Shown one piece after another: positions 54,566-62,932 of a stretch of DNA of 64,000 nucleotides (position 1 is its first letter; each line of letters starts with the position of its first letter). Under the pieces are notes generated by a model. That model made no database searches. It saw only the letters and a list, made by a program, of their open reading frames with translations, and had not been told where the DNA came from. This DNA is from Candidatus Nitrospira neomarina. GTDB lineage: Bacteria > Nitrospirota > Nitrospiria > Nitrospirales > UBA8639. The translations under genes and the position numbers were made by a program. The stretch lies in the NCBI RefSeq assembly GCF_032051675.1, contig NZ_CP116968.1:1302001-1366000 (forward strand), in the 5' to 3' direction.

Positions 54566-55795
54566 TTAAAAATTTCGTGATAATAATTGGACGTTCACCC
54601 AATCGCCTGGCTTCAGAGATTCGACCTCTTCCGGTACATCAATAAATCCATTCGCTTTCACCATTGAGGTGAGGATGCCGGACCCCTGCCCTCCGGTCGT
54701 TCGGACCGTGAGGACGCCGTTTTCCTGTTGAAGAATGCCGCGAAGGAAATGCCGCCGGTCCGTATGTTTGGAGAACGTTTCTTGAAAAAGTGCCTTCACC
54801 ACCGGCCGTTCCCACTTCCGATGCCCGCCCATTTTCAACATGGCCGGCCGCACGAGTTGATCAAAGGTCACCATCGAAGAAACGGGATTTCCCGGCAAGC
54901 CAAACGCCAATTTCCCTTGAATTTTTCCAAAGGCTACCGGCTGTCCGGGGCGAATCGCTAATTTCCAGAAATTCATGTCTGCCCCGAGTTCGGCAAACAC
55001 CGGCTTGGTAAAATCATAATCTCCCATGGAGACTCCCCCCGATAACACCAAAATATCACAGGTGAGCCCCTGTCGGATTTTGTCTTTTAAGGAATCAGGG
55101 TTGTCTTTGGCAATTCCCAAGAGAACAGGGATTCCGCCCGACTCCTGAACCGCAGCAGCAATACCATAGCTGTTGGAATTGACGATTTTATGCTCATCAA
55201 ATGATTCATCCAGATCCGCCAACTCATCCCCTGTAGAAAGAATGGCCACTCGAGGACGTTGCGACACAAGGACAAACGATTTGGCCAGAATGGCCAACAT
55301 GCCGATTTCCCCGGAACGCAGTTGGGTCCCTTTCGGAATGATGCACTCTCCTTCCGTGACATCTTCTCCTTTTGGTCTGATGTTAGAACCCTGACCGGCT
55401 TCAGTCTTCATGATACGAACCTTTGCCCCTGAAGGCTCCGTGTATTCCACCCGCACGACGGTATCTGCTCCGGCCGGCATAGGGGCTCCGGTCATGATCC
55501 GAATCGCTTCTCCCGGACCGACGGTTTTCGTGGCCACGGCCCCTGCGGCGACATCTTCCACAATGTTTAATTCGGGAATGCGAGTGATGGCATAGTCCTG
55601 CTTAATGTCAGCCCACCGGACCGCAAAGCCGTCCATCGCCGAATTGTCCCATGGAGGATTGGATCGTGGGGCAAGAATGTCTTCTCCCAATACCCTCCCC
55701 AGGGAATCAAGGAGCCCGATTTTTTCACAGCCCAAGGGATGCGCGGCATCCAGGACAGTTTGTTGGGCAGAAGTTAACGAAGTAAGCTCATCCAT
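54566..55795 (-). CDS. moeA: Molybdopterin molybdotransferase MoeA
   Basis: Inserts molybdate into adenylated molybdopterin. Full length (409 aa). Features are RSNPPWDNSAMDGFAVR, IMTGAPMPAGADTVVRVEY, the MoCF-like core IVLSTGDEL-type (AILSTGDELADL), LSGGVSMGDYDF, and FGLPGNPVSSMVTFDQLVRPA. The C-terminal beta barrel ends near NVQLLSRNF. It is upstream of mobB on the same strand. Confidence 0.95.
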   Translation of the reverse strand: MDELTSLTSAQQTVLDAAHPLGCEKIGLLDSLGRVLGEDILAPRSNPPWDNSAMDGFAVRWADIKQDYAITRIPELNIVEDVAAGAVATKTVGPGEAIRIMTGAPMPAGADTVVRVEYTEPSGAKVRIMKTEAGQGSNIRPKGEDVTEGECIIPKGTQLRSGEIGMLAILAKSFVLVSQRPRVAILSTGDELADLDESFDEHKIVNSNSYGIAAAVQESGGIPVLLGIAKDNPDSLKDKIRQGLTCDILVLSGGVSMGDYDFTKPVFAELGADMNFWKLAIRPGQPVAFGKIQGKLAFGLPGNPVSSMVTFDQLVRPAMLKMGGHRKWERPVVKALFQETFSKHTDRRHFLRGILQQENGVLTVRTTGGQGSGILTSMVKANGFIDVPEEVESLKPGDWVNVQLLSRNF

Positions 55796-56006
55796 GTGTC
55801 TTGCCTAATCATGCGGAAGATTGAAGTGGTTCTCTGAAGACGGCGACACTCCATTCAGAGTCTCGCCACAAGCACACAACACATATGTTTTTTCATTTCA
55901 TTATGGCAGTCAGTACACTTTCAATTCATGCTTGGACACTCGACCATTCTCTGGCGTACAAATCAAATAGTCAGATAACGCATCGCAACGGCCTTTGGGC
56001 GACAGG
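55796..56006. other. Gap upstream of moeA
   Basis: About 210 bases between the Mrp-like gene and moeA, both minus strand; presumably the moeA promoter. No hairpin with T run recognised. Confidence 0.25.
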
Positions 56007-56972
56007 TTAGGCCTTTTTGAATGGAGCCGGCCTGGCCGACACTTTTACCAGGGAATCTTTCTTCTTACAGAACTCCTCGACTTTGTTCGCAATGCCGTGG
56101 ATGGCGTCAGCCGTGGGAAGATCCGAATGAAACAGCGCATAGGGCTCGCCACGATCACATTGGAGAACCATTTCCGGATCCAGTGGCACGCGACCGAGGA
56201 AGGGGACGCCCATGTCTGCGGCCGAGGCTTCACCTCCCCCTTTTCGAAACAATTCAATGGATTGGTGGCAATGGGGACAATCTAACCCGCTCATGTTTTC
56301 CACAATACCAATAATGGGAAGCTCACTATCCCTTGCGAAGGTGACCGACTTCCGGGAGTCTAACAGGGCCACTTCCTGTGGAGTGGACACAATGACGCAA
56401 CCCGTGACATCACCAATGAGATCAATCGTCGTTACCGATTCATTCCCGGTCCCTGGCGGCAGGTCAATCAGCAGGAAATTAAGGTCTTGCCATTCCACTC
56501 CACCTAGCAGTTGATTGATGAATTCAAACTTATACGCATCCCGCCAGATAATGGGATCATCTGAATTTTGCAAAAGAAATGACATGGAGGCGATTTTCAG
56601 ATTATAGGCTTGATGCGGAATAATTCCGCCGCCTGTACTGATTTTGAGTTTCTGGCCTTCGGCTCCCACCATTTTGGGAATATTGGGGCCATGAATATCC
56701 ATGTCGCATATTCCCACTTCATAGCCTTTGAGGGCCAAACTAATGGCGAGATTGGTGGTCATCGTGCTTTTTCCCACCCCGCCCTTATTGCTCATGACCA
56801 ATATTTTGTAATCAATGCGCTCCATGCGCTTTCCGACCAGCCAGCGACTATGGCCTTCACGGTCCTTTTGGCAGGTTTCGGTTTCATCACAAATGGCACA
56901 CGCCCACATATAGGTACAGACATCCCCACTCGAACTCGAGGATGGTTGAATCATATTCAGTTCAGTTGCCAT
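56007..56972 (-). CDS. Mrp/NBP35-type P-loop Fe-S cluster carrier
   Basis: A deviant-Walker ATPase that carries and hands over 4Fe-4S clusters. From ATG at 56972 the N-terminus has four Cys at 19, 25, 28 and 34 (Cx5Cx2Cx5C). The last three match the CX2CX5C pattern of eukaryotic NBP35. P-loop MSNKGGVGKSTMTTN, DMDIHGPNIPKM, LLIDLPPGTGNE and C-terminal NMSGLDCPHCHQ (the bridging CxxC) are all present. Among Moco and Tat genes it likely supplies clusters to respiratory enzymes. Confidence 0.9.
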   Translation of the reverse strand: MATELNMIQPSSSSSGDVCTYMWACAICDETETCQKDREGHSRWLVGKRMERIDYKILVMSNKGGVGKSTMTTNLAISLALKGYEVGICDMDIHGPNIPKMVGAEGQKLKISTGGGIIPHQAYNLKIASMSFLLQNSDDPIIWRDAYKFEFINQLLGGVEWQDLNFLLIDLPPGTGNESVTTIDLIGDVTGCVIVSTPQEVALLDSRKSVTFARDSELPIIGIVENMSGLDCPHCHQSIELFRKGGGEASAADMGVPFLGRVPLDPEMVLQCDRGEPYALFHSDLPTADAIHGIANKVEEFCKKKDSLVKVSARPAPFKKA

Positions 56973-57038
56973 GAATCCCTCCACATACATCCACTACGAT
57001 GATAGTTTGGATAATATAAATTCGGCCACACCCATAGA

Positions 57039-57521
57039 TCATGACGTGGCCATACTTCCCATTTTCTCCACCATATGCTCTAACAGCGGTAGAATGATAT
57101 TTAAATTCTCCTGCACGCCGTTTACGCTTCCGGGCAAATTCACAATCAGTGTGGTCCCCTTAATTCCAGCCGTTCCGCGTGAGAGCATGGCCGTCCTGAC
57201 TTTTTTAAGACTTTCAGCCCTCATGGCTTCTCCGATGCCGGGGATCTCTTTTTCAATCACGTCTCTGGTTGCCTCAGGCGCCCAATCGGCTGGTCGCACA
57301 CCCGTTCCCCCAAGAGTCAAAATGATATGAGGCGCGGTCGTCCCACAAATTGTGTCCAATTGGTGGGAAATGGCCTGACGATCATCCGCCACGACATCAT
57401 AGGATAAAAGGGTCAATTGGTGGTTCGTCAAGATCCTTTCCAAAGGTTTCCGATTCTCATCGGGTTTTTGGCCTGACTGTATTTTGCTGCTGATCAACAC
57501 CACAGCCACCTGAATCATCAA
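57039..57521 (-). CDS. moaB: Molybdopterin adenylyltransferase (MogA/MoaB type)
   Basis: Adenylates molybdopterin before MoeA acts. The 160 aa carry the MoCF fold with ILTLGGTGVRPADWAPEATRDVIEKEIPG and GTTLIVNLPGSVNGVQENLNIILP. The N-terminal strand is VAVVLISSKI. MogA and MoaB cannot be told apart by eye. It is upstream of the Mrp-like gene, same strand. Confidence 0.92.
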   Translation of the reverse strand: MMIQVAVVLISSKIQSGQKPDENRKPLERILTNHQLTLLSYDVVADDRQAISHQLDTICGTTAPHIILTLGGTGVRPADWAPEATRDVIEKEIPGIGEAMRAESLKKVRTAMLSRGTAGIKGTTLIVNLPGSVNGVQENLNIILPLLEHMVEKMGSMATS

Positions 57522-57542
57522 ATGCCTCTGCTGGATTTCATA

Positions 57543-58499
57543 TTACCGCGGACCTGAGTCCGGAACATCGACATATTCCTCATCCCCACCAGACCCGGCT
57601 CCCACTGGTTGTGGGGCTAATGGAGGACGCCGAACTGCCGGCGCGCCAGAAGCTGGAGCGGATGCCCCCACATCCTCACTGTCTGGAGCTTTTTTCTTGC
57701 CAAAGACTTGGGCGCTGATAATACCCACTTCATAAAAGAAATACATGGGGATGGCCATAATACATTGGTTAAATGGATCAGGCGTGGGCGTAAGAATAGC
57801 CGCGAAGAGAAAGGATCCCAGAAATGCCCATTTCCGGTATTTTCGTAATACAGGAGCATCCACCCACCCTAGTTTGGCCATCAAGGTCAACGCGAGCGGA
57901 ACTTCAAATATCAGTCCAAAAACCAACATGAACCACAGAATAAAACCCACATAATTGGCAATAGAAATTTGTGCAATAAATCCCGAAGCCAACCCATAGG
58001 AAATCAAAAAATGCAACGCGAAAGGCAACACGACAAAAAAACAGAAAGTCAATCCCAAATAAAAAGCCACGGTGCTAATGGCGGTGAAAGGTCCGACAAA
58101 CCGTCGTTCCTGGGCATGTAAACCTGGAAGAACAAACTGCCAGACTTCCCACAACCAGTGAGGGGTCGACAAGACAACTGCACATAACCCGGCCACTTTC
58201 ACATTTTGCCATAAGGCTTCAGCCGGGGAGAGGAAGACAAAGGGAATTTTTGGCAAATCCGATGGCATCCATTCCCATGAATCTAAAATGAAATAATTTT
58301 GCAGTGGGATTCGTAGCCAGGACACCAGCGTATCCGCATAAAAAAATGTCCCGACAAACACACAGGCCATCACAATGACCGCACGCGTGAGTCGCCATTG
58401 GAACTCATGCAAATGCTCCATGACGGGCATTTTTTTGTCTTCCAATGGCTTAAAGACTTTCTCTTCAAACCAGGAACCTATTTTGCTTTGTTTGGCCAT
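57543..58499 (-). CDS. tatC: Sec-independent translocase TatC
   Basis: The signal-peptide receptor of the twin-arginine translocase. Start at 58499 (MAKQSKIGSWFEEKVF). It has six helices, with MEHLHEFQWRLTRAV before helix one and the conserved FxxxPxWPW-like region LSPAEALWQNVKVAG and TPHWLWEVWQFVLPGL. A Pro/Ala-rich tail (about 275-318) is unusual. tatA/B are not in the window. Tat exports folded cofactor enzymes, which fits the Mo-cofactor neighbours. Confidence 0.93.
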   Translation of the reverse strand: MAKQSKIGSWFEEKVFKPLEDKKMPVMEHLHEFQWRLTRAVIVMACVFVGTFFYADTLVSWLRIPLQNYFILDSWEWMPSDLPKIPFVFLSPAEALWQNVKVAGLCAVVLSTPHWLWEVWQFVLPGLHAQERRFVGPFTAISTVAFYLGLTFCFFVVLPFALHFLISYGLASGFIAQISIANYVGFILWFMLVFGLIFEVPLALTLMAKLGWVDAPVLRKYRKWAFLGSFLFAAILTPTPDPFNQCIMAIPMYFFYEVGIISAQVFGKKKAPDSEDVGASAPASGAPAVRRPPLAPQPVGAGSGGDEEYVDVPDSGPR

Positions 58500-58515
58500 G
58501 TGAGTCCTGCGCCAC

Positions 58516-58547
58516 AAAAATCCGAGGGGGGCTCGGTCGCCCCCCTC
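58516..58547 (-). terminator. Terminator between htrA and tatC
   Basis: Read on the minus strand, a perfect 9-bp G/C stem (GAGGGGGGC/GCCCCCCTC) with a six-base loop is followed by GGATTTTTG. It lies 13 bases after the HtrA stop and before tatC, so htrA transcription probably ends here. Confidence 0.8.
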
Positions 58548-58559
58548 AGTACCTATCCC

Positions 58560-60101
58560 TTATTGAGGATTCACTGCGATAAACAGATTATTGCCGCGCC
58601 GGTTGACCAACAATACGGCCAACTCATCTTTGGCAATTTTTGACGCAACCTGTTTGAAGTCGTCAATCGTTTTCACGCTTTGGCGACTCACTTCTTGAAT
58701 GACGTCACCAACCTGAATACCCGCAGCCTCAACAGCGCTGCCTGATTCGACTTTCGAGACGACCACACCTTTGATTTGTTCAGGAATATTGAATTCACTC
58801 CGGCTTTCCCCACTAATTGGTGCGACGGTCATTCCCGACAATACGTTATCCAGTTTAGCCATAGCCGGAGCTTTCTCTTCTTCTTCTACCGGGCCAGTCT
58901 TTGCCAGTGCCTGATCGGAAGGCCGTTCTCCCAGTTCCAGAGTCAGCATGGTCTCTTTGCCCTCGCGTAACACTTTAATTTCTTTTTTCTTTCCGACCTT
59001 TGTTCGGGCAACGATATTACGAAGATGATTGACATCCTTGACGGCTTCACCTCCGTATTCAAGGATGACATCCCCACGTTGAAGTCCAGCCTTTGCGGAA
59101 GGGCCATCTTCATGGACTTCACTGATTAATACCCCACCCTGTTGACCTTCAGGTAGTTGGAAAGATTGCGCTAAGGCCGGCGTTAATTCCTGAATGGCCA
59201 CTCCCATCCATCCTCTCACCACCTTCCCCGTTTCGATCAGGCTTGCAGCGATATCCTTCGCAATACTGACTGCGATGGCAAATCCCACGCCTTCGGAACC
59301 ACCCGTTCTGGAAAAAATGGCCGTGTTGATCCCGATAAGCTCCCCTTTCATATTCACCAGGGCTCCACCGGAATTTCCGGGGTTAATCGCGGCATCCGTT
59401 TGAATGAAGTCTTCATATTCCGTAATACCGACACTCCCTCGGCCGAGGGCACTGATAATTCCCAACGACACGGTATTGCGTAATCCGAAGGGACTCCCGA
59501 GAGCCAATACCACATCTCCAACTCGAAGGGATTCATATTCTCCCCAGGCCACTGAAGGAAGCGGGCCATTTTCAAGTTTGACTTTAATGACGGCTAGGTC
59601 GGTCTTCGGATCAGTCCCGACAACCGTTGCTGACATCTCTCGTCCATCTTGAAAAGACACCTTGATATCACTCGCATCTTCCACAACGTGGTTATTGGTC
59701 AGAATATATCCGCGGGAATCAATAATTACCCCTGATCCGGCACTCATACCTGGAGGTCCGCCGGGACCACCACCGGGAGGTCCGCCACCAGGAGGTCCGC
59801 CTCCAGGGGGTCCTCCGCCGGGAGGCCCACCAAAAGGTCCGGGAGGTAAGCCTCTAGATGGTCCACCCCCACCAGTCACTGCCACGTTGACCACAGCCGG
59901 ACCGACTTTTTCAACAATTTCTGAAAAACCTTCAATGAACGCTCCGGGTATAGCCGCTTGCGTTTGGGCGGGGACAAACCACCCATTTCCCAAAAATCCA
60001 CCGACCATTCCCAATCCTACAAATAGGACAAGGAAACCCCACGGAGGGGCAATTCGAAACGGCCTGGCAGGGCCAGCAAACAACCGTGACATGTGCATCA
60101 T
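58560..60101 (-). CDS. HtrA/DegP-type periplasmic serine protease
   Basis: A trypsin-fold protease/chaperone with two PDZ domains. Start at 60101 has AGGAG six bases upstream. Signal/anchor at about 20-45. Catalytic triad His138 (TNNHVVEDAS), Asp168 (KTDLAVIK) and Ser244 (GNSGGAL) is intact. PDZ1 (about 315-400) contains GLQRGDVILEYGG, and PDZ2 (about 425-505) contains GIQVGDVIQEV. Residues 78-120 are an unusual Gly/Pro repeat (GGPPGGGPP). It follows an intergenic gap and ends with its own terminator. Confidence 0.93.
   Translation of the reverse strand: MMHMSRLFAGPARPFRIAPPWGFLVLFVGLGMVGGFLGNGWFVPAQTQAAIPGAFIEGFSEIVEKVGPAVVNVAVTGGGGPSRGLPPGPFGGPPGGGPPGGGPPGGGPPGGGPGGPPGMSAGSGVIIDSRGYILTNNHVVEDASDIKVSFQDGREMSATVVGTDPKTDLAVIKVKLENGPLPSVAWGEYESLRVGDVVLALGSPFGLRNTVSLGIISALGRGSVGITEYEDFIQTDAAINPGNSGGALVNMKGELIGINTAIFSRTGGSEGVGFAIAVSIAKDIAASLIETGKVVRGWMGVAIQELTPALAQSFQLPEGQQGGVLISEVHEDGPSAKAGLQRGDVILEYGGEAVKDVNHLRNIVARTKVGKKKEIKVLREGKETMLTLELGERPSDQALAKTGPVEEEEKAPAMAKLDNVLSGMTVAPISGESRSEFNIPEQIKGVVVSKVESGSAVEAAGIQVGDVIQEVSRQSVKTIDDFKQVASKIAKDELAVLLVNRRGNNLFIAVNPQ
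59748..59850. repeat. Short tandem G/C repeats inside htrA
   Basis: About 100 bases of imperfect 12-base units (GGAGGTCCGCCACC-like) encode the Gly/Pro linker of the HtrA protein. Units differ at third positions, so the array is ancient or drifting. Confidence 0.8.
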
Positions 60102-60516
60102 CCCGATCTCCTGTTCAAAAAATGTAATAGAAACGGAGTGAATAGGAAAATTTCTATTTCACAACCCTGGGCGTTCTTAAGAAATTCCCCAAGACAAATC
60201 GCCTCACTTCGTATAACCGTTTGATTCTACAATAATTGTTTTCCCACGTTCAAAGTCAAATCCCTAGTTTTTTACTGCACCAGTACAAGCGGGTGACCAA
60301 CAGAGTATCTTCCATTTTGTCAAGACATTCGTTTTAAAAAACGAAAAGACGCTCCTGGAGGACACAAACTTCTTCAGAACCGGCTGTTTGTATTGAGAAG
60401 GACCCAACACTGCGTCATTTTCAAGAGCGAAAAGCCCATAAAATTCTACAGGAAATATTAGACAGAGCAAAGGAGATGGGATCGAATGAAGAATGATTAC
60501 ATTCAGGAAGGAGGCA
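60102..60516. other. Intergenic with a coding-like frame
   Basis: About 400 bases. On the plus strand, 60337-60496 is open and reads coding-like text ending LRHFQERKAHKILQEILDRAKEMGSNEE, but no ATG starts it. It may be a gene remnant. The htrA promoter should lie in 60102-60250. Confidence 0.3.
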
Positions 60517-60873
60517 TTACTCGGTAATATCCAAGAGGGAGCCCAAAACTTTCCCCTGAATTCTCATACTGGCCATATTGGCTTCTATGAGATTCACCGC
60601 TTGCAGATTGGAAATTATTTCTTCGCTGAGATCCACATTAGATCCTTCGCGAAGACTGAGCGAATGATTACCGGAGAGAAATTGGGGACCGGGACGTTCA
60701 TCGGTTTGCAAAGTAACCCTCACGCCACCACCGGCTGACGATTCTTCTGGAAGAGCACGGATTCGTTTAAAACTTTCTGTTTGGGCATTGGCAATATTAT
60801 GCGCGCCGACGCTGAGGATTCTTCCCCCAGCTTGAATTCCAGAAAGAGCAGAGGCCATACCGGCGATCATCAT
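60517..60873 (-). CDS. Flagellar basal-body rod-like protein (FlgC-like)
   Basis: A 118-aa protein with the rod/hook N-terminal helix (ALSGIQAGGRILSVGAHNIANAQTESFKRI) and C-terminal helix (GSNVDLSEEIISNLQAVNLIEANMASMRIQGKVLGSLLDI). These are the two coiled parts shared by FlgB, FlgC and FlgG. The central part is short. AAAGGAG lies upstream of ATG. No other flagellar gene is adjacent, so it may be an orphan with another role. Confidence 0.75.
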   Translation of the reverse strand: MMIAGMASALSGIQAGGRILSVGAHNIANAQTESFKRIRALPEESSAGGGVRVTLQTDERPGPQFLSGNHSLSLREGSNVDLSEEIISNLQAVNLIEANMASMRIQGKVLGSLLDITE

Positions 60874-61104
60874 GACTTCTCCTTTGATTCGAGGGGCAAC
60901 TCACATTCGTCTATACACGTTCACGTTATCGACTAAAGTCTCAAAATCTTTCCTGACAAGATGGAAGAGTTTTCGCAACACGCCGGGGGATAAAGATACC
61001 TTTACTGTGAAAAATTGTTTTATTGAATATTTATAGAAATTGCTGAAGATTGACAGCCTTTTTGCTATGGTGCTATCGAGTCATTTCCTAAGGTATTTCT
61101 TAAA

Positions 61105-61226
61105 GGGGCGGTTGAAAAAAGCCGCCAGCGGCGTTCTCGACATTTTTCCGTGCTCACGTACTGGAAGTACGCTCTGCGCGCAAAAGTGACTGAGGCCTTG
61201 CTGGACGGACTTTTTTGAACCGCCCC
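61105..61226. repeat. 122-bp palindromic intergenic repeat (MITE-like)
   Basis: The ends are inverted copies: GGGGCGGTTGAAAAAAG at 61105-61121 and CTTTTTTGAACCGCCCC at 61210-61226. Further in, GCCGCCAGCGG pairs imperfectly with CTGGACGG and neighbours, and the centre has ACGTACT/AGTACG. The unit can fold into one long hairpin. It carries no gene. It resembles dispersed non-autonomous or REP-like repeats; copy number in the genome is unknown. Confidence 0.8.
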
Positions 61227-61308
61227 GAGACCTCTAATATGCAACGTGCCTGTGGGTCAATATGCCCTTGGAAATTGGTTTTATTCAACACTCCTTTAAA
61301 GGATACAT

Positions 61309-62262
61309 ATGCGGGGACTTGTTCTTCATCAGAAGCTTCAACTTCAACACGACCTACCCCTTCCCCCGCGTCCACATGGTGAAGCCAGGATCAGGGTCAT
61401 CCAAGCTGGAATCTGCTCGACCGATCTTCAGCTACTCAAAGGGTATATGGCCTTTCAAGGTGTCTTGGGGCATGAATTTGTTGGGATAGTCGATGAGGCC
61501 CCCGATACAGAATTGATTGGAAAACGGGTCGTCGGAGAGATCAATGCCGCCTGTCGCAATTGTGAAACCTGTGCCAACGGCCATCCCACGCATTGCCCTC
61601 ATCGCACCACATTAGGCATCCAGGGTCGGGATGGGGCCTTTGCGGATTATCTTATTCTGCCGGTTGAAAACCTTTATGTCGTGCCTGACTCCATTTCCGA
61701 TGATCAGGCCGTCTTTATTGAACCCTTAGCCGCCGCCTGTGAGATACCCCAATTAGTCTCTATCAAACCAACCGATCGGGTGGTCGTCATCGGAGATGGA
61801 AAGTTGGGGATACTGTGCGCACAAATTCTTGTGCTTTCAGGATGTGCCGTGACCCTATTGGGTCGTCATTCGGACCACAACACCTGGCTCACCCACATCG
61901 GCATTAAGGTAACCTCGCACCCGGCTGATATTTCTCCAGGCGCAGATATCATTGTGGAAGCCACCGGAAGCCCCGACGGGTTTTCCGCGGCCATGCAATT
62001 AATTCGACCTAGAGGTACACTTGTGCTCAAATCCACGTATCATGGGAACCTGTCATTAGATATGGCGGCTTTGGTCATTCAGGAAATATCCTTAATTGGA
62101 TCTCGTTGCGGCCCTTTCCCTCCGGCCATCCGCCTATTAGAATCGAACCACGTCCGGGTTGACCCCCTTATCCATGCTCGCTATGCACTCCTGGATGGCG
62201 TTCTGGCCATGGAAAAAGCCGCACAGAGTGGGGTACGAAAAGTCCTGTTGCAAATGACCTGA
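61309..62262 (+). CDS. Zinc-dependent medium-chain dehydrogenase
   Basis: A 317-aa alcohol/polyol/threonine-dehydrogenase-type enzyme using NAD(P). Catalytic zinc ligands lie in GICSTD and LGHEFVG; the structural zinc site is CRNCETCANGHPTHC. The Rossmann segment is VVVIGDGKLGILCAQ (GxGxxG variant with Asp). It is somewhat short for the family (about 340). AAAGGA lies five bases before ATG. It follows the palindromic repeat and precedes tRNA-Thr. The substrate is not readable. Confidence 0.85.
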   Translation: MRGLVLHQKLQLQHDLPLPPRPHGEARIRVIQAGICSTDLQLLKGYMAFQGVLGHEFVGIVDEAPDTELIGKRVVGEINAACRNCETCANGHPTHCPHRTTLGIQGRDGAFADYLILPVENLYVVPDSISDDQAVFIEPLAAACEIPQLVSIKPTDRVVVIGDGKLGILCAQILVLSGCAVTLLGRHSDHNTWLTHIGIKVTSHPADISPGADIIVEATGSPDGFSAAMQLIRPRGTLVLKSTYHGNLSLDMAALVIQEISLIGSRCGPFPPAIRLLESNHVRVDPLIHARYALLDGVLAMEKAAQSGVRKVLLQMT

Positions 62263-62342
62263 ATCGTGGCTAGTTGGCAAAAATTTTTTTTATGTATCCC
62301 ATGCTGGTTGAATGGTTCAGCCTTTGGTATGTATGATGAGGC

Positions 62343-62348
62343 TATAAT
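62343..62348 (+). promoter_or_regulatory. Likely -10 box for tRNA-Thr
   Basis: A perfect TATAAT lies seven bases before the mature 5' end of the tRNA. No good -35 box at 16-18 bases upstream is seen. Confidence 0.4.
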
Positions 62349-62355
62349 TCGCCGA

Positions 62356-62431
62356 GCTGGCGTAGCTCAATCGGTAGAGCAGCGGTTTTGTAAACCGCAG
62401 GTCGGAGGTTCAATTCCTCTCGCCAGCTCCA
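62356..62431 (+). tRNA. tRNA-Thr (anticodon TGT)
   Basis: Acceptor GCTGGCG pairs with CGCCAGC, D-arm AGCTCAATCGGTAGAGC, anticodon stem GCGGT/ACCGC with loop TTTGTAA (anticodon TGT), T-arm GGAGGTTCAATTCCTC, encoded CCA. Confidence 0.97.
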
Positions 62432-62932
62432 TACAACTCATGGGACTTGCCCCGTTTAGGCAGGCACGCCAACATCTAACTACCAAGAAAGACTTCACAG
62501 ATTGTTTTTTTTAAATTGAATTGTTCTCTCCAGCCCTTCCAACCGTGTTCACCCCCTGATCTATGTTGGCCAAAGCATTCTCATACCACAGGAGTCATTT
62601 CTCACCTTCTAGGCGTTGAACGTCATGATGCAAGGCCTCATGATCTTCAAAAAGTTTACGGGTTCATCCGTTTGTCCAAATACACTCCACCAGCCCTTGT
62701 ATAATTGTTATTGAATTTTACATTAAGAAAAACTGCTTTTGTTCAGGGAGTTATCTGTTAAAATAACTTGACATGACGATAGTGATCTCGCAAGCAATTG
62801 TGGGGGCTCATTCCCTCATGATGGGAGAAATGCCATATCCCCTAACAAGACGAACAGTCACAGAATAATGAGGAATATTGCCAACAGGTTACTCATTTCC
62901 TCTCGCATGTGCATGCTCAGATCGCGCACCCA
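62432..62932. other. 500-base gap, nothing recognised
   Basis: Lies between tRNA-Thr and the SUMF1-fold gene. No frame with a ribosome binding site or recognisable protein text was seen on either strand. Confidence 0.3.

Noticed and set aside
59662-60141. Plus-strand 159-codon frame with Pro/Gly repeats
   Set aside because: Antisense of the HtrA linker repeats; the minus strand carries the catalytic triad and a ribosome binding site.
61154-61375. Minus-strand 73-codon frame across the palindromic repeat
   Set aside because: It is generated partly by the repeat and partly by antisense of the dehydrogenase start.
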